Shown here in pieces: positions 7,703-16,369 of a DNA stretch of 64,000 nucleotides (positions are counted from its first letter, which is position 1; every line of letters begins with the position of its first letter). The notes beneath the pieces were generated by a model, which made no database searches, had not been told where the DNA came from, and saw only the letters and a program-made list of their open reading frames with translations. Position numbers and translations under genes: made by a program. Location of the stretch: positions 372,001 through 436,000 of the forward strand of contig CAWHJN010000003.1 in assembly GCA_963829705.1 (NCBI GenBank), given 5' to 3'. Origin of the DNA: CAWHJN01 sp963829705 (GTDB taxonomy: Bacteria; Bacteroidota; Rhodothermia; Rhodothermales; BA12).

Positions 7703-9189
7703 CGCTGGCGTGGAACGACGCCTCGCAGGTAAACACGGGCTACCGCATCACGGTGGACGGCCAGGCCCTCCTGGACGTGGGCGACGTGAGCACGCTTACA
7801 CACGTCCCCGCGGACTACGCGCTCCACACCTACTGTGTGCGGGCGGTGGCCGGAGCGACGACATCCGAGTCCGCGTGTGCGAGCGGGCGGCGCATGGCCC
7901 CCACCGGGCCGGTCGTGATGAGTTCGTTCGGCCTCGAACTCACCTCCTCCAACACGCCCGCCGAGGTAGCCGACGGCGGAGGCTTCGGCCTCAACGTGGA
8001 CGTGAACGCGGACGATCTGGTCGCCGGAGCCCCGGCGAATGGACGAGGGAACGCCTTCCTCTTCACCCGGAGCGGCTCGGGCTGGCAGCAGAACCAACTG
8101 CTGTCGAGTCCGACGGTGGGCTTCAACCAGTTCGGGCAGTCGGTAGCGCTCACCAACACACTCGCCTTTGTAGGTGCGCCCCACACAGGAGCCAGCATCA
8201 TAGTGGAAGGAGGCTGGAAACTGTCTCAGGGGTTTGCAGGGCTCGACTTATGCCCAAACGACCCCTTCAACTTATGTGACTACCGCTCCGAAATCAGGCA
8301 GCGCGTCACGTATGACGACGGCGGCGTGTACGTCTACAATCTGGATTCGGGGGCAGTCGAGGGGTTGCTCCGCAGCAACGGCTACGTCCCTCTATTCACC
8401 CCTACTGAGGTCGAACAGTGCAATCTGACTTCTAGTGACCCCAACTTCTGCGGCCGCTCGGATCCGTCGCGCGTCGAATACCAGTATCGCTATTTCTGGA
8501 ACTTCAACAACAGCGTGTATGCCCCCCCGGGCCCCTGGACGGGATACACGGGCTACACACCCAACCTGGTGCGGAGCTTCGCTAAGCTCGTGGCCGCCGA
8601 GGGGCGGTGGGCGTTCGTGGTTGCTGGCAAATCGACCGGGGCGGGCGACGACCTGTACATCTTCGAGCGGCAAGGCACCGGCTGGGTGCGGCGGCAGACG
8701 ATTACGGGCTCTCTCCCGATCGAAGGACTGACGATTTCCGGGACGACGGCTGCGTGGACGGGCGGGAATGCCATCGGCGTTCACCTCTACACCTTGAGTG
8801 GATCGACGTGGACTGAACAGCACACGATTCTCAACCCCACCGCCTCGCGGTTCGGGAGCAGTCTGGCGCTCCGCGACGACCAGCTCGCCATTGGCAGCGC
8901 GGGTGGGATCCACACGTACCAGCGCAGCGGTAGCAACTGGTCCACGGATCCGGTCGTGCTCACCCCGCCGCAGGAGGTGACCAGCGTGGCGATGTCGCAG
9001 CAAGAGGGCACCTATTACCTCGTCGCAGGGAAACGAGCGCGCAGACGGGCGCGGGACGGACAACGGGGCAGCGTATGCCTATGCCCTGGAAACCACCGGG
9101 TGGACGTACCTCGGCGAATTGCTGCCCGGCAAGAGCGGCGACGACCTGAGCAACCTCGGCCTCGGACGCAGCGTCGCCCTCGATGGTAG
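7699..9189 (+). CDS. Giant protein 1, segment B: Fn3 repeat and FG-GAP-like region
   Basis: Continues segment A after a +1 repair at 7657-7662; true homology begins near 7663, so the apparent start codon is an artefact. The first part completes a fibronectin-III-like repeat (QVTLAWNDASQVNTGYRI, then HTYCVRAV and ACASGRR). The rest, to about 9250 in the next frame, resembles an FG-GAP/beta-propeller region, with repeated phrases of the type FGQSVALTNTLAFVGAP, FGSSLALRDDQLAIGSAG and VAAEGRWAFVVAG. The residues after about 9030 (Arg-rich) are out of frame; the proper continuation gives ADGRGTDNGAAYAYALE in the next frame. Confidence 0.75.
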   Translation: MTLAWNDASQVNTGYRITVDGQALLDVGDVSTLTHVPADYALHTYCVRAVAGATTSESACASGRRMAPTGPVVMSSFGLELTSSNTPAEVADGGGFGLNVDVNADDLVAGAPANGRGNAFLFTRSGSGWQQNQLLSSPTVGFNQFGQSVALTNTLAFVGAPHTGASIIVEGGWKLSQGFAGLDLCPNDPFNLCDYRSEIRQRVTYDDGGVYVYNLDSGAVEGLLRSNGYVPLFTPTEVEQCNLTSSDPNFCGRSDPSRVEYQYRYFWNFNNSVYAPPGPWTGYTGYTPNLVRSFAKLVAAEGRWAFVVAGKSTGAGDDLYIFERQGTGWVRRQTITGSLPIEGLTISGTTAAWTGGNAIGVHLYTLSGSTWTEQHTILNPTASRFGSSLALRDDQLAIGSAGGIHTYQRSGSNWSTDPVVLTPPQEVTSVAMSQQEGTYYLVAGKRARRRARDGQRGSVCLCPGNHRVDVPRRIAARQERRRPEQPRPRTQRRPRW

Positions 9190-10834
9190 TGCACCCATCG
9201 TGGGCGCGTACCGCCTCAACGGCAGTGGGCGCGGTGCGCTCTACTTCGGACGGCTCGGCCTCCAGCCCTCGGGCTTGACCGCCTCCGACGGCACCTACGA
9301 CAACCGCATCCAGGTACGTTGGGACGACCGGACCGACATCGAGGACGGCTTCCGTATCTACCGCAGCAGCGACGCTGCCGACGACTCCTACGATCTCATC
9401 GGCACCGTCGGCGCGGACGTGGGGGTCTACGACGATTTCGACGCCACGCCGGGCGGCGCTTACGACTACTGCGTGGCCGCCTACACGCTCAGCGAAGAGG
9501 GAGAAGAGGAGTCCAAGCGCATCTGCGACATCGGCTGGCTACCTGCCGACGGGCGCATCGCCGGGCGCGTGGCCTCGCGCGACGGCGCGGGCGTGGCAGG
9601 CATCGACGTGTGCCTCGACCCCTCGCCCAACCGCGGTCTCCTGTTCGACGGGAAAGCAGGCGGGGGTATCGCAACCGACCTCGACACGTTGCCCGCGGCC
9701 TTTACGCTCGAAGCATGGGTGAAGCGCGATGTGGACGGGCGCAACCAGTTCATTTTCACCCAGGGCGAGACGTCCAACAACAACGGCCTGCACATCGGCT
9801 TTCGGAATACGGGCGGCTTCACCGTCGCCTTCTGGTACAACGACTACGAAGTGCCCGCGAGCGCCTTGCCGGCGGATTACAATGCCGAGGCATGGAACCA
9901 CTGGGCCGTCACCGTGGACGGCTCGACGCGCCAGGTCTTCCTCAACGGCGTAGAACTGGCGGGCACGCCCTCGCCTGCTCCCGCTCCGTACGGCGGGCGC
10001 GGCCCGCTCCACATCGGCGCATCCGCCTTCAACCCCAACGAAGGGCTGGCTGGCCTGGTCGACGAAGCGCGCCTGTGGAAGGGTGTGCGCACGGCTGAGC
10101 AGATCCGAGCAAACATGAACAGGACGCTCAGCGGCGGCGAGAGTGATCTGGTGGCCTACTGGCCGCTGGAGCAGATCAGCGGCAGTGGTCGCACCCGACG
10201 TGACGGACGGACGCGCCCACCTGACGCTCACGAACGGCGCGTTCTGGGGCGGCGGCTCGACGGGCCTCGAAGTCTGCGCCACCACCGACGACGACGGCAG
10301 CTACACCCACGACGGCCTGCGCTACGGCGAGGGGGCCAAATTCCAGGTGCGCCCCCGCGCCGCGAACCGCGCGTTTCTACCGGCCACGCAGAGCGTCAAC
10401 CTGACGCCCGAGAGCCAGGTCGAGAACCAGCTCAACTTCACCGACACGTCGGTCTTCACCTTCGAAGGCCAGGTCACACTCGGCGCAGGCGCGGGTGCGT
10501 GCCCCGCCGATTCGGTGGACATCCTCGTGGACGGCCTCTTCAAGACGACCACCAAAGCCGACGGCACATACACGCTCTCTGTCAATCCCACGAGCCCCGA
10601 CGACCCCGAGAACCGCTCGCGGACGCTCACGGCACAGCGCAAGGGCAGCGACGGCAACACGCTGCTCTTCGCCTTCGCCCCGTCGATGATCGACACGACG
10701 GCCACGAAGAACCTCGACGGGCTCAACTTCGCCGTCACGACCGAGCGTACGCTGAGCGGGTTCGTGGGCGGCTCGTGCAATACCGAACTGGGCACCGTCA
10801 CGCTGCGCGTCTACACCGAGGACGGCTGCTTTGA
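9119..10834 (+). CDS. Giant protein 1, segment C: Fn3 repeat and LamG-like domain
   Basis: True coding runs from about 9031 to about 10185. It completes the FG-GAP-like region (LGRSVALDGSAPIVGAY), adds a fibronectin-III-like repeat (LTASDGTYDNRIQVRWDDR with YDYCVAAYT/ICDIGW) and then a concanavalin/LamG-like domain encoded at about 9640-10180. LamG hallmarks are FTLEAWVKRD, WNHWAVTVDGSTRQVFLNG, LVDEARLWKGVRTAEQI and DLVAYWPLE. Such domains commonly bind carbohydrate or protein ligands. After LVAYWPLEQIS the frame runs into Arg-rich out-of-frame sequence because of the third indel. Confidence 0.75.
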   Translation: MLPGKSGDDLSNLGLGRSVALDGSAPIVGAYRLNGSGRGALYFGRLGLQPSGLTASDGTYDNRIQVRWDDRTDIEDGFRIYRSSDAADDSYDLIGTVGADVGVYDDFDATPGGAYDYCVAAYTLSEEGEEESKRICDIGWLPADGRIAGRVASRDGAGVAGIDVCLDPSPNRGLLFDGKAGGGIATDLDTLPAAFTLEAWVKRDVDGRNQFIFTQGETSNNNGLHIGFRNTGGFTVAFWYNDYEVPASALPADYNAEAWNHWAVTVDGSTRQVFLNGVELAGTPSPAPAPYGGRGPLHIGASAFNPNEGLAGLVDEARLWKGVRTAEQIRANMNRTLSGGESDLVAYWPLEQISGSGRTRRDGRTRPPDAHERRVLGRRLDGPRSLRHHRRRRQLHPRRPALRRGGQIPGAPPRREPRVSTGHAERQPDAREPGREPAQLHRHVGLHLRRPGHTRRRRGCVPRRFGGHPRGRPLQDDHQSRRHIHALCQSHEPRRPREPLADAHGTAQGQRRQHAALRLRPVDDRHDGHEEPRRAQLRRHDRAYAERVRGRLVQYRTGHRHAARLHRGRLL

Positions 10835-12656
10835 CCGGACGGTGCAGGCCAGTCCCAACTACCAGCTCACGCTGCCGCCGCAGAAGTACCTCGTGGACGT
10901 GGTGGACGTGCAACTCGCCCAGAACTCGCCACTCAGCCGGGCAACGGTGCTCGCCTTCTACGACGCGCTCGGCACGCAGATCGTGGACCTGACAGGGGCC
11001 GACGCGACGCTCGACCTGCTCTACCGCGCCCCCGTCGAGGTCATCATCGCCGGGCTGCCCGATCCGCTCCAGCAGTGCACCGCCGGCATCACGGCCGACG
11101 GCCGCACACTCGACAACGTGCCGGTGATACCGGAATACGACCGCCTGCTGCTCACGATCACCGTGCAGGAGAACTACGGCGGCGGCAACGTGTGCGCCGT
11201 GCCGGACGCCGAAGTGCGCATCTTCGACGGCATTGCCGACAAGGCGGATCAAGCTCAGGTAGACACGACGGATGCGACGGGTAAGGTGCGCTACCGCACG
11301 TTCGCTCGCTCCCCCGAGATCACGTCTGGGGCCGTCGTGGACGGCGTCGACCGCTCGTACCAGAAATCGCTCTCGGCCGCTGTCAGCGTGCCGGGGCGCG
11401 GCACGACGACGGAAACCGTGTGGGCGATCGTGGAGGGCTACCGGGAGCGCGAGAGCGAGTTCGTCTCGGCTACGACGGCGGCCTTGCCGCTCATGGTGCT
11501 GCACGATCCGCCGGGCTCGAACTCGTACGCCTACATCGAAGAGGGCACCACGTCGTGCTCGCGCATCAGCAAGTTCCAGATGACGGGTGGCGGCGCAGGG
11601 CCGCTGATCGACACGTCGATCGGCTTCAAGAACGCCGCCGGCATCTTCATCACCATCGAAAACGGCGCGGCCCTGCTGCTACAGACCAAGACCATCTTCG
11701 GGCGCAACGACCAGCGCCTCGACGGGGGCCCGGACAGCAACATCGAGATCTGCGCGACGACGACCAAGCGTATCAGCACGTCGAGCGACGCCGGCTGGGT
11801 GGGCGAAGACCTCATGATGGGCACCGCGCTCAACCTCAAGTTCGCCCTCGCCGACGATCTCAAGGTCAACCAGTGCCGCATCGACTTCACCGAGAAGCTC
11901 GCCACCGACCTCGACGAGGCGCAGCCCTTTGCGACGACATATGTCTACGGCACCACCCACATCAAGCACTCGCTCATCCCCTCGCTCAAGAACCTCGTCG
12001 GGCTCAACGACGCGACGATTGAGGGCGACGAGCGTGAGGACGACTTGGGTGATCTCGAAAGGATCAAGCTCTCCGACGCGCTGGCGAACTGGCACCGCTA
12101 CCTCGCGCTGAACGACAGTACCTCAGAGGCCTCCTTCACGGGCCGCGCACCTTACGAAAACCGTTCGTTCAGCGGCGCTTCCGAGTTCGAGTGGAGCCGC
12201 ACGGTCGATACGACGCGCACCCTGCGGGCGGATGTGACGCAGATCTACATCGACAGCGACAACGCCATCGGAGCCGTCGCCACGATCGTGGGCTACGATT
12301 CGAAGTTTGCCGCCGCCTTCGAGGTCAATCAGGAGTGGACGACCGAGCGCGACTCGACGCAGCAGAACACCAAAACGGTTGGCTACGTGCTCGCCGACGG
12401 CGACGCGGGCGACTTCATGAGCGTCGACGTGGGCACCGACCCGACCTACGGCACGCCCACCTTCCGCACCGTCAGCGGACGCACCTCCAACCCCTGGGAG
12501 AGCAGCACGCAGCGGCGCGACTGGCCCGAGATCGCCATCAGTTCGCCCGTGCAGGCGCGGCGTGGCCGCCAACGGCGCGGCCTCCTTCGACGTGACGCTC
12601 AAAAACAGCAGCGAGAGCAAGGAGCGCCGCCAGTACATCCTCGGCCTCGTGGGTGA
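10143..12656 (+). CDS. Giant protein 1, segment D: regulatory-like Ig folds and conserved middle region
   Basis: True coding runs from about 10185 to about 12557; the GTG at 10143 is an artefact of the frameshift. The first part contains carboxypeptidase-regulatory-like beta-sandwich modules (CATTDDDGSYTHDGLRYGEG, later DSVDILVDGLFKTTTKADG). It continues into a large middle region shared with the paralogue but not assignable by eye, including DGVDRSYQKSLSAAVSVPG, LHDPPGSNSYAYIEEGTT and VSGRTSNPWESSTQRRD. Its aligned partner in the second giant protein is at roughly 21880-24130. Probably exported; no catalytic motif recognised. Confidence 0.75.
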   Translation: MIWWPTGRWSRSAAVVAPDVTDGRAHLTLTNGAFWGGGSTGLEVCATTDDDGSYTHDGLRYGEGAKFQVRPRAANRAFLPATQSVNLTPESQVENQLNFTDTSVFTFEGQVTLGAGAGACPADSVDILVDGLFKTTTKADGTYTLSVNPTSPDDPENRSRTLTAQRKGSDGNTLLFAFAPSMIDTTATKNLDGLNFAVTTERTLSGFVGGSCNTELGTVTLRVYTEDGCFDRTVQASPNYQLTLPPQKYLVDVVDVQLAQNSPLSRATVLAFYDALGTQIVDLTGADATLDLLYRAPVEVIIAGLPDPLQQCTAGITADGRTLDNVPVIPEYDRLLLTITVQENYGGGNVCAVPDAEVRIFDGIADKADQAQVDTTDATGKVRYRTFARSPEITSGAVVDGVDRSYQKSLSAAVSVPGRGTTTETVWAIVEGYRERESEFVSATTAALPLMVLHDPPGSNSYAYIEEGTTSCSRISKFQMTGGGAGPLIDTSIGFKNAAGIFITIENGAALLLQTKTIFGRNDQRLDGGPDSNIEICATTTKRISTSSDAGWVGEDLMMGTALNLKFALADDLKVNQCRIDFTEKLATDLDEAQPFATTYVYGTTHIKHSLIPSLKNLVGLNDATIEGDEREDDLGDLERIKLSDALANWHRYLALNDSTSEASFTGRAPYENRSFSGASEFEWSRTVDTTRTLRADVTQIYIDSDNAIGAVATIVGYDSKFAAAFEVNQEWTTERDSTQQNTKTVGYVLADGDAGDFMSVDVGTDPTYGTPTFRTVSGRTSNPWESSTQRRDWPEIAISSPVQARRGRQRRGLLRRDAQKQQREQGAPPVHPRPRG

Positions 12657-15633
12657 AGAAAACCGGGGCAACCTCGGCGTGAGGGTCAACGGCGACCTGC
12701 TGGGAAGCACCAAGGTGCAGCGCTACACGCTCGACCCCGACGAGTCGGTGACGATCAAGATGGAGGCCCTCCGCGCGCCGGGCAACGTCTACGACTACGA
12801 CGACGTGGCGCTGATTTTCTACCCGCAGTGGGAGTACGACTACTGGCTCGGCGACACGCGCTTCCCGGCCACGATGATCGACACGGCACGCTTCAGCGTG
12901 TCCTTCACGCCACCGTGCAGCCCCATCACGCTGCTCCGTCCTGAAACGGGCTGGGCGCTCAACGCGGACGGCACGGGAACCCTCGAACTCTTCGCGCACG
13001 AGTTCGCCATCGCCGCGACGCCGGACAACCGCGTGGGCTTCGAGTACCGCCGAGATGGCGGCCCGTGGCAACTGGCGCAGGCACGGACGGGCACCCAACT
13101 CGCCGGGGCAACGGAGTACGCCTACACCTGGACGCCGCCGGGCGAGGGCACCTATCAGGTGCGCGCTTTCGCGCAGTGCAAGCTCACCAGCGGCGAAATG
13201 GCTCGCACCGAAACCGTCCCGGTGGAAGGCACCGTCAGCCAGACGATGCCGCAGGTGGCCGCTGCGCCGCAGCCCGCCGACGGCGCGCTCAACCTCGGCG
13301 ACGACGTGGCCATCCGCTTCACGCGGGCCGTCGACTGCTCGACCGCGAAGACCGACGATGTGGGCGGCTACCGCGCCCTCGGCCTCCGCACCGCCGACAG
13401 CACGTTCGTACCGACCGACGCTGTCTGTGAGGGCAGCGCGATCACGCTCGTGCCGAAGAGCGCGACGTTCTGGGCCGATCACGAAGGGGAAGCCTTCACC
13501 GCCTTCGTCTCGCCGCCGCGCCGAAGCACGGTGCAGGGCGAGAACAACCGCGTGCTCGCGGGCCTGACGGACGCCGCAGGCAACCCGGTTGCCGAAGCAA
13601 GTGGCGACGAGATCACGTCCGAAATCGCGTGGGACTTCGTCGTGCAGCGCAGCGCGGTGGCCTGGACGCCGTCGAACGTCATGGCGACCGTCACGCCGGA
13701 CGTGGCCACCACGCTCACGGCGACGCTCGCCAACGGGCGCGCCACCCCCATCGACTTCACCCTCGACGGGCCGCTCAAACTGGCGAAGCTCGATGCCAGC
13801 GGCGTCTCGACGGGCGATTCCGTGGCGGTTACACCATCGGTCACCGAAGGGGAGATCGTGTCCGGCGGCACACGGCAGGTGAACTTCGCGTGGCCGGGCG
13901 CGCTGGATCTGGGTCGCTACCGCGCCACCGTGCTCGCCGCGATGCGCGAGGGCACGCAGGCGCTCGGCAGCACACCGCTCGAACTGACCGTCGATGTCTC
14001 GTGTGCTCCCCCGCCGTCGTGGTCGTTGGCGCCGCAGTCGTACGAGTTCTCGATGACGGCCATGATGCAGCTCATGCTGGGCGGCACGGCCTCCACCGAC
14101 GAGAACGACCGCGTCGCCGCCTTCGTCGACGGCGAACTGCGCGGCAGTGGGCGCCTGACGCGCTTCGACAACGGGGGGGGTGGGCAGGCCTATTTCGCGC
14201 CGCTCTCCATCCACAGCAACCGCGAGGCCGGCGAGGCCGTCACGATCCAGGTCTGGGACGACTCCGCCTGCCGCCTCTACACCGAGACGAGCGCCGCCTT
14301 CGTCTTCGTCGCCGACGCCGAGCGCGGCACGCCCGCACGGCCCTACACCATCTACGCGCCGATGGGGCCGGGCGGGGCGGCGCTGGTGAACCTGCTGGCC
14401 GGGTGGACGTGGCTTTCGACCAACCGCACGCCCCCGGATCCGGCCGTGAACGGGGTACTGGAGGATCTCTTCGTGGCCAACGGCGACCTCATCAAGAGCC
14501 AGACGCAGTTCGCGCTCTTCGACGAGGCGGCCGGATGGGCAGGCTCGCTCACGCAGATCGTGCCCGGCCCCGGCTACCTGGCGCACCTGACGGCCTCGAA
14601 CACGCTCCTGCTCGCGGGCACGCCCGTCGACGTGGCCGCTACGCCGGTCGCGCTCTCGGCGGGATGGACGTGGGTGGGCTTTCTGCCGCAGGCCTCGTAT
14701 CCGCTGGATCACGCCTTGCAGAACGTGACGGCACAGACGGACGACCTCATCAAGGGGCAGTTCGGCTTCGCGCAGTACCTGGCGGGCTACGGATGGGTGG
14801 GGTCGCTCGAAGAGATGCGCCCGGGCGAGGGCTACATGATGAAGATGCAGCAGCCGGCGACGCTGACCTACCCGAGTAGCCCGCCTGCACCCAGCGTCGC
14901 CGCCCGCGCGACCGCCACGGCTCCGGGCGGCGAGGCGATGAAGGCCGAGCACACCGAAGGCAATGCCATCACGGCGGACGCGCCGGCGTGGACGGTCGAT
15001 GCGTCGCACTACGAGCACTCGATGTCGATCACCGCCACGCTCTCGGTCGAGGGCACCGCCGTGAGCGCGCCCGGCTCGATGGTGGCCGCCTTCGCCGACG
15101 GCGCGACCGGCGAGCGCGAAGTACGCGGCGTGGCCCAGGTGCAGTACGTCGAGGCGCTGCAGCGTCACCTGGTGTTCCTGACGGCCTACAGCAACACCGC
15201 CGAGGGCGACAAGCTGACCTTCACGCTCTACGACGCCGCCAGCGACGAGACGCAAGAGGCGGGCCTGGCGCTCTCGTTCGAGGCCAACGGGGTGGCCGGT
15301 ACTCTCACGCAGCCCGTGACGCTCGACCCGTCGCGCACCACAGACGTGGAGACGGATCTCGGCATTCCGGCGGACTACGTGCTCTCGCCCAGCCAGCCCA
15401 ACCCGTTCGCCGACAAGGCGGTGCTGCGCTACGGCGTGCCGCAGAGCGGGCACGTACGGCTCGTCGTCTATGATCTGCTCGGGCGCGAGGTGCGCCGCGT
15501 GGTAGATCGGGAGCAGGGGGCTGGCTACCACCGGGTGACCTTCGAGGGGAGCGATCTCGCCAGCGGTGTCTACGTGCTGCGTCTGGAGGCAGGCGGGCGC
15601 ACCGAGACGCAGCGCATGGTCCTCGTCCGGTGA
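12562..15633 (+). CDS. Giant protein 1, segment E: C-terminal region with T9SS sorting module
   Basis: This frame carries the C-terminal third, running to the natural TGA. It contains an SbsA/Ig-like segment (AAPQPADGALNLGDDVAIRF) and two copies of a module with the phrases DENDRVAAFVDGELRGSGR and VSAPGSMVAAFADGATGERE. Between them is a tandem pair of LLAGWTWLSTNR/LSAGWTWVGFLPQ repeats. The last 90 residues form a type A sorting module: SPSQPNPFADKAVLRYGVPQ, then VRLVVYDLLGREVRRVVD, and a final LASGVYVLRLEAGGRTETQR. The module directs type IX secretion and is usually removed at the surface. A strong hairpin follows the stop. Confidence 0.85.
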   Translation: MAANGAASFDVTLKNSSESKERRQYILGLVGEENRGNLGVRVNGDLLGSTKVQRYTLDPDESVTIKMEALRAPGNVYDYDDVALIFYPQWEYDYWLGDTRFPATMIDTARFSVSFTPPCSPITLLRPETGWALNADGTGTLELFAHEFAIAATPDNRVGFEYRRDGGPWQLAQARTGTQLAGATEYAYTWTPPGEGTYQVRAFAQCKLTSGEMARTETVPVEGTVSQTMPQVAAAPQPADGALNLGDDVAIRFTRAVDCSTAKTDDVGGYRALGLRTADSTFVPTDAVCEGSAITLVPKSATFWADHEGEAFTAFVSPPRRSTVQGENNRVLAGLTDAAGNPVAEASGDEITSEIAWDFVVQRSAVAWTPSNVMATVTPDVATTLTATLANGRATPIDFTLDGPLKLAKLDASGVSTGDSVAVTPSVTEGEIVSGGTRQVNFAWPGALDLGRYRATVLAAMREGTQALGSTPLELTVDVSCAPPPSWSLAPQSYEFSMTAMMQLMLGGTASTDENDRVAAFVDGELRGSGRLTRFDNGGGGQAYFAPLSIHSNREAGEAVTIQVWDDSACRLYTETSAAFVFVADAERGTPARPYTIYAPMGPGGAALVNLLAGWTWLSTNRTPPDPAVNGVLEDLFVANGDLIKSQTQFALFDEAAGWAGSLTQIVPGPGYLAHLTASNTLLLAGTPVDVAATPVALSAGWTWVGFLPQASYPLDHALQNVTAQTDDLIKGQFGFAQYLAGYGWVGSLEEMRPGEGYMMKMQQPATLTYPSSPPAPSVAARATATAPGGEAMKAEHTEGNAITADAPAWTVDASHYEHSMSITATLSVEGTAVSAPGSMVAAFADGATGEREVRGVAQVQYVEALQRHLVFLTAYSNTAEGDKLTFTLYDAASDETQEAGLALSFEANGVAGTLTQPVTLDPSRTTDVETDLGIPADYVLSPSQPNPFADKAVLRYGVPQSGHVRLVVYDLLGREVRRVVDREQGAGYHRVTFEGSDLASGVYVLRLEAGGRTETQRMVLVR

Positions 15634-15674
15634 GTGCACGTATGTCCTTGCTGCGAGGCCCTCCTCCGGCGCGG

Positions 15675-15715
15675 GCGCCGGGCAGCGGTGTTGTGGTGGC
15701 ACCGTAGCCCGGCGC
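15675..15715 (+). terminator. Hairpin downstream of giant gene 1
   Basis: Perfect 9-bp arms GCGCCGGGC (15675-15683) and GCCCGGCGC (15707-15715) enclose an inner stem CGGTG/CACCG. No T-run follows, so it may be an intrinsic-like terminator or an RNA-stabilising 3' end. A related hairpin follows the second giant gene. Confidence 0.6.
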
Positions 15716-15748
15716 TCACGCCGGTTCGTTTTCACGTCTGCTCGCGTG

Positions 15749-15946
15749 ATGCGCCACTTCCGCTTTTTCTCGACGTCTGGCTGTCTGTGCGCGCTGCTGT
15801 TCGTGGCCGGAGAGGCCGCCGCGCAGACCCCGCGCTCTTCAACGACCCCGTGAGCGGCGAGGCGCACTTCTTGATCGAGTTGACCCTCACCCCCGCGCTC
15901 GACTTCGACCGGTGACGACGGCCTCCTCACCCTCGGACTCCCCTGA
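15749..15946 (+). pseudogene. Possible short secreted-peptide remnant
   Basis: ATG at 15749 opens a convincing signal peptide (hydrophobic core LCALLFVAGEAAAQ) but stops after 34 residues. One added base near 15830 and one removed near 15910 would join it to ALFNDPVSGEAHFLIEL and DGDDGLLTLGLP, ending at 15946, a product of about 65 residues. Both repairs are guesses. It may be a fragment of a once longer exported protein, or chance. Confidence 0.3.
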
Positions 15947-16369
15947 ACCAGGGCCACGCAACAGGGCCTCCCCGCGTTCGAGAAGCCGCCTCAGAAATCA
16001 AAATGGTGTGCGTGCTATGCCGAAGACGCTCCACACAGCCCAAGAAACCGATCGGTACAGGTTGATGGGCCTTTCTCGAAACCAGGAAAAACATCTGCAT
16101 CCTTGCAGCGGAAAGGGTACCCTGTTCCCGTGCGGTTCTCACCTCTTCCTCGTGAACCCGCATTGCCTTCGCACCGGCCGTTGGCCGCTCTCGCCGCCTT
16201 CTCGTGCTGGAGGGCGGATACGATGCGCGCCTGCCTCGGGGTGCTGCACCCGCGCCGGTGCCCGAGTACGCCCGGCCGCAGCATCCTCTACAGGCTGATC
16301 CCGGTTGGATGCACGCCGGCTCCTGCTTGATGTCGTTCCAGTGCCAACGCTCCCCTATCCCCAACGACC
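15947..16369. other. Long leader/intergenic region before giant gene 2
   Basis: No credible gene seen. It contains the second copy of the 20-nt shared motif and about 245 bp between that motif and the ATG at 16370. Small ORFs here are Arg/Pro-rich shadows. A long untranslated leader is possible if the motif is part of a promoter. Confidence 0.5.
16105..16124 (+). promoter_or_regulatory. 20-nt motif shared upstream of both giant-gene loci, copy 2
   Basis: GCAGCGGAAAGGGTACCCTG differs from 4741-4760 at two positions. Weaker similarity continues a further 15-20 bases downstream in both. It lies 245 bp before the start of the second giant gene. Confidence 0.35.

Larger units (their letters stand above)
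5207..15633 (+). pseudogene. Giant T9SS surface protein 1, broken by four single-base indels
   Basis: Five reading frames in series make one protein of about 3475 residues, paralogous to the intact gene that follows. It has a signal peptide ending ALAQ (residues 1-36), fibronectin-III-like repeats with a conserved Cys pair, an FG-GAP/beta-propeller-like region, a LamG-like domain, carboxypeptidase-regulatory-like segments and a C-terminal type IX sorting module. The indels are a missing C in the C6 run at 7657-7662, an extra base at AAA 9031-9033, an extra base near 10181-10189, and an extra base near 12558. Correcting each restores alignment to the paralogue, for example ILPPADLNAS across the first and QAGVAANGAASF across the last. 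No transposon or larger deletion is visible. I suspect sequence error rather than decay; the five pieces are listed separately. Confidence 0.8.

Noticed and set aside
5207..15633. Programmed frameshifting to join the five frames
   Set aside because: Four shifts, in both directions and without slippery heptamers plus pseudoknots, are not how programmed shifting works; the paralogue needs none.
12538..15957. 1139-residue open frame on the minus strand opposite giant gene 1
   Set aside because: It is Arg/His/Val-rich with no domain or signal, and mirrors a well-formed coding strand; long antisense frames are expected at this GC.
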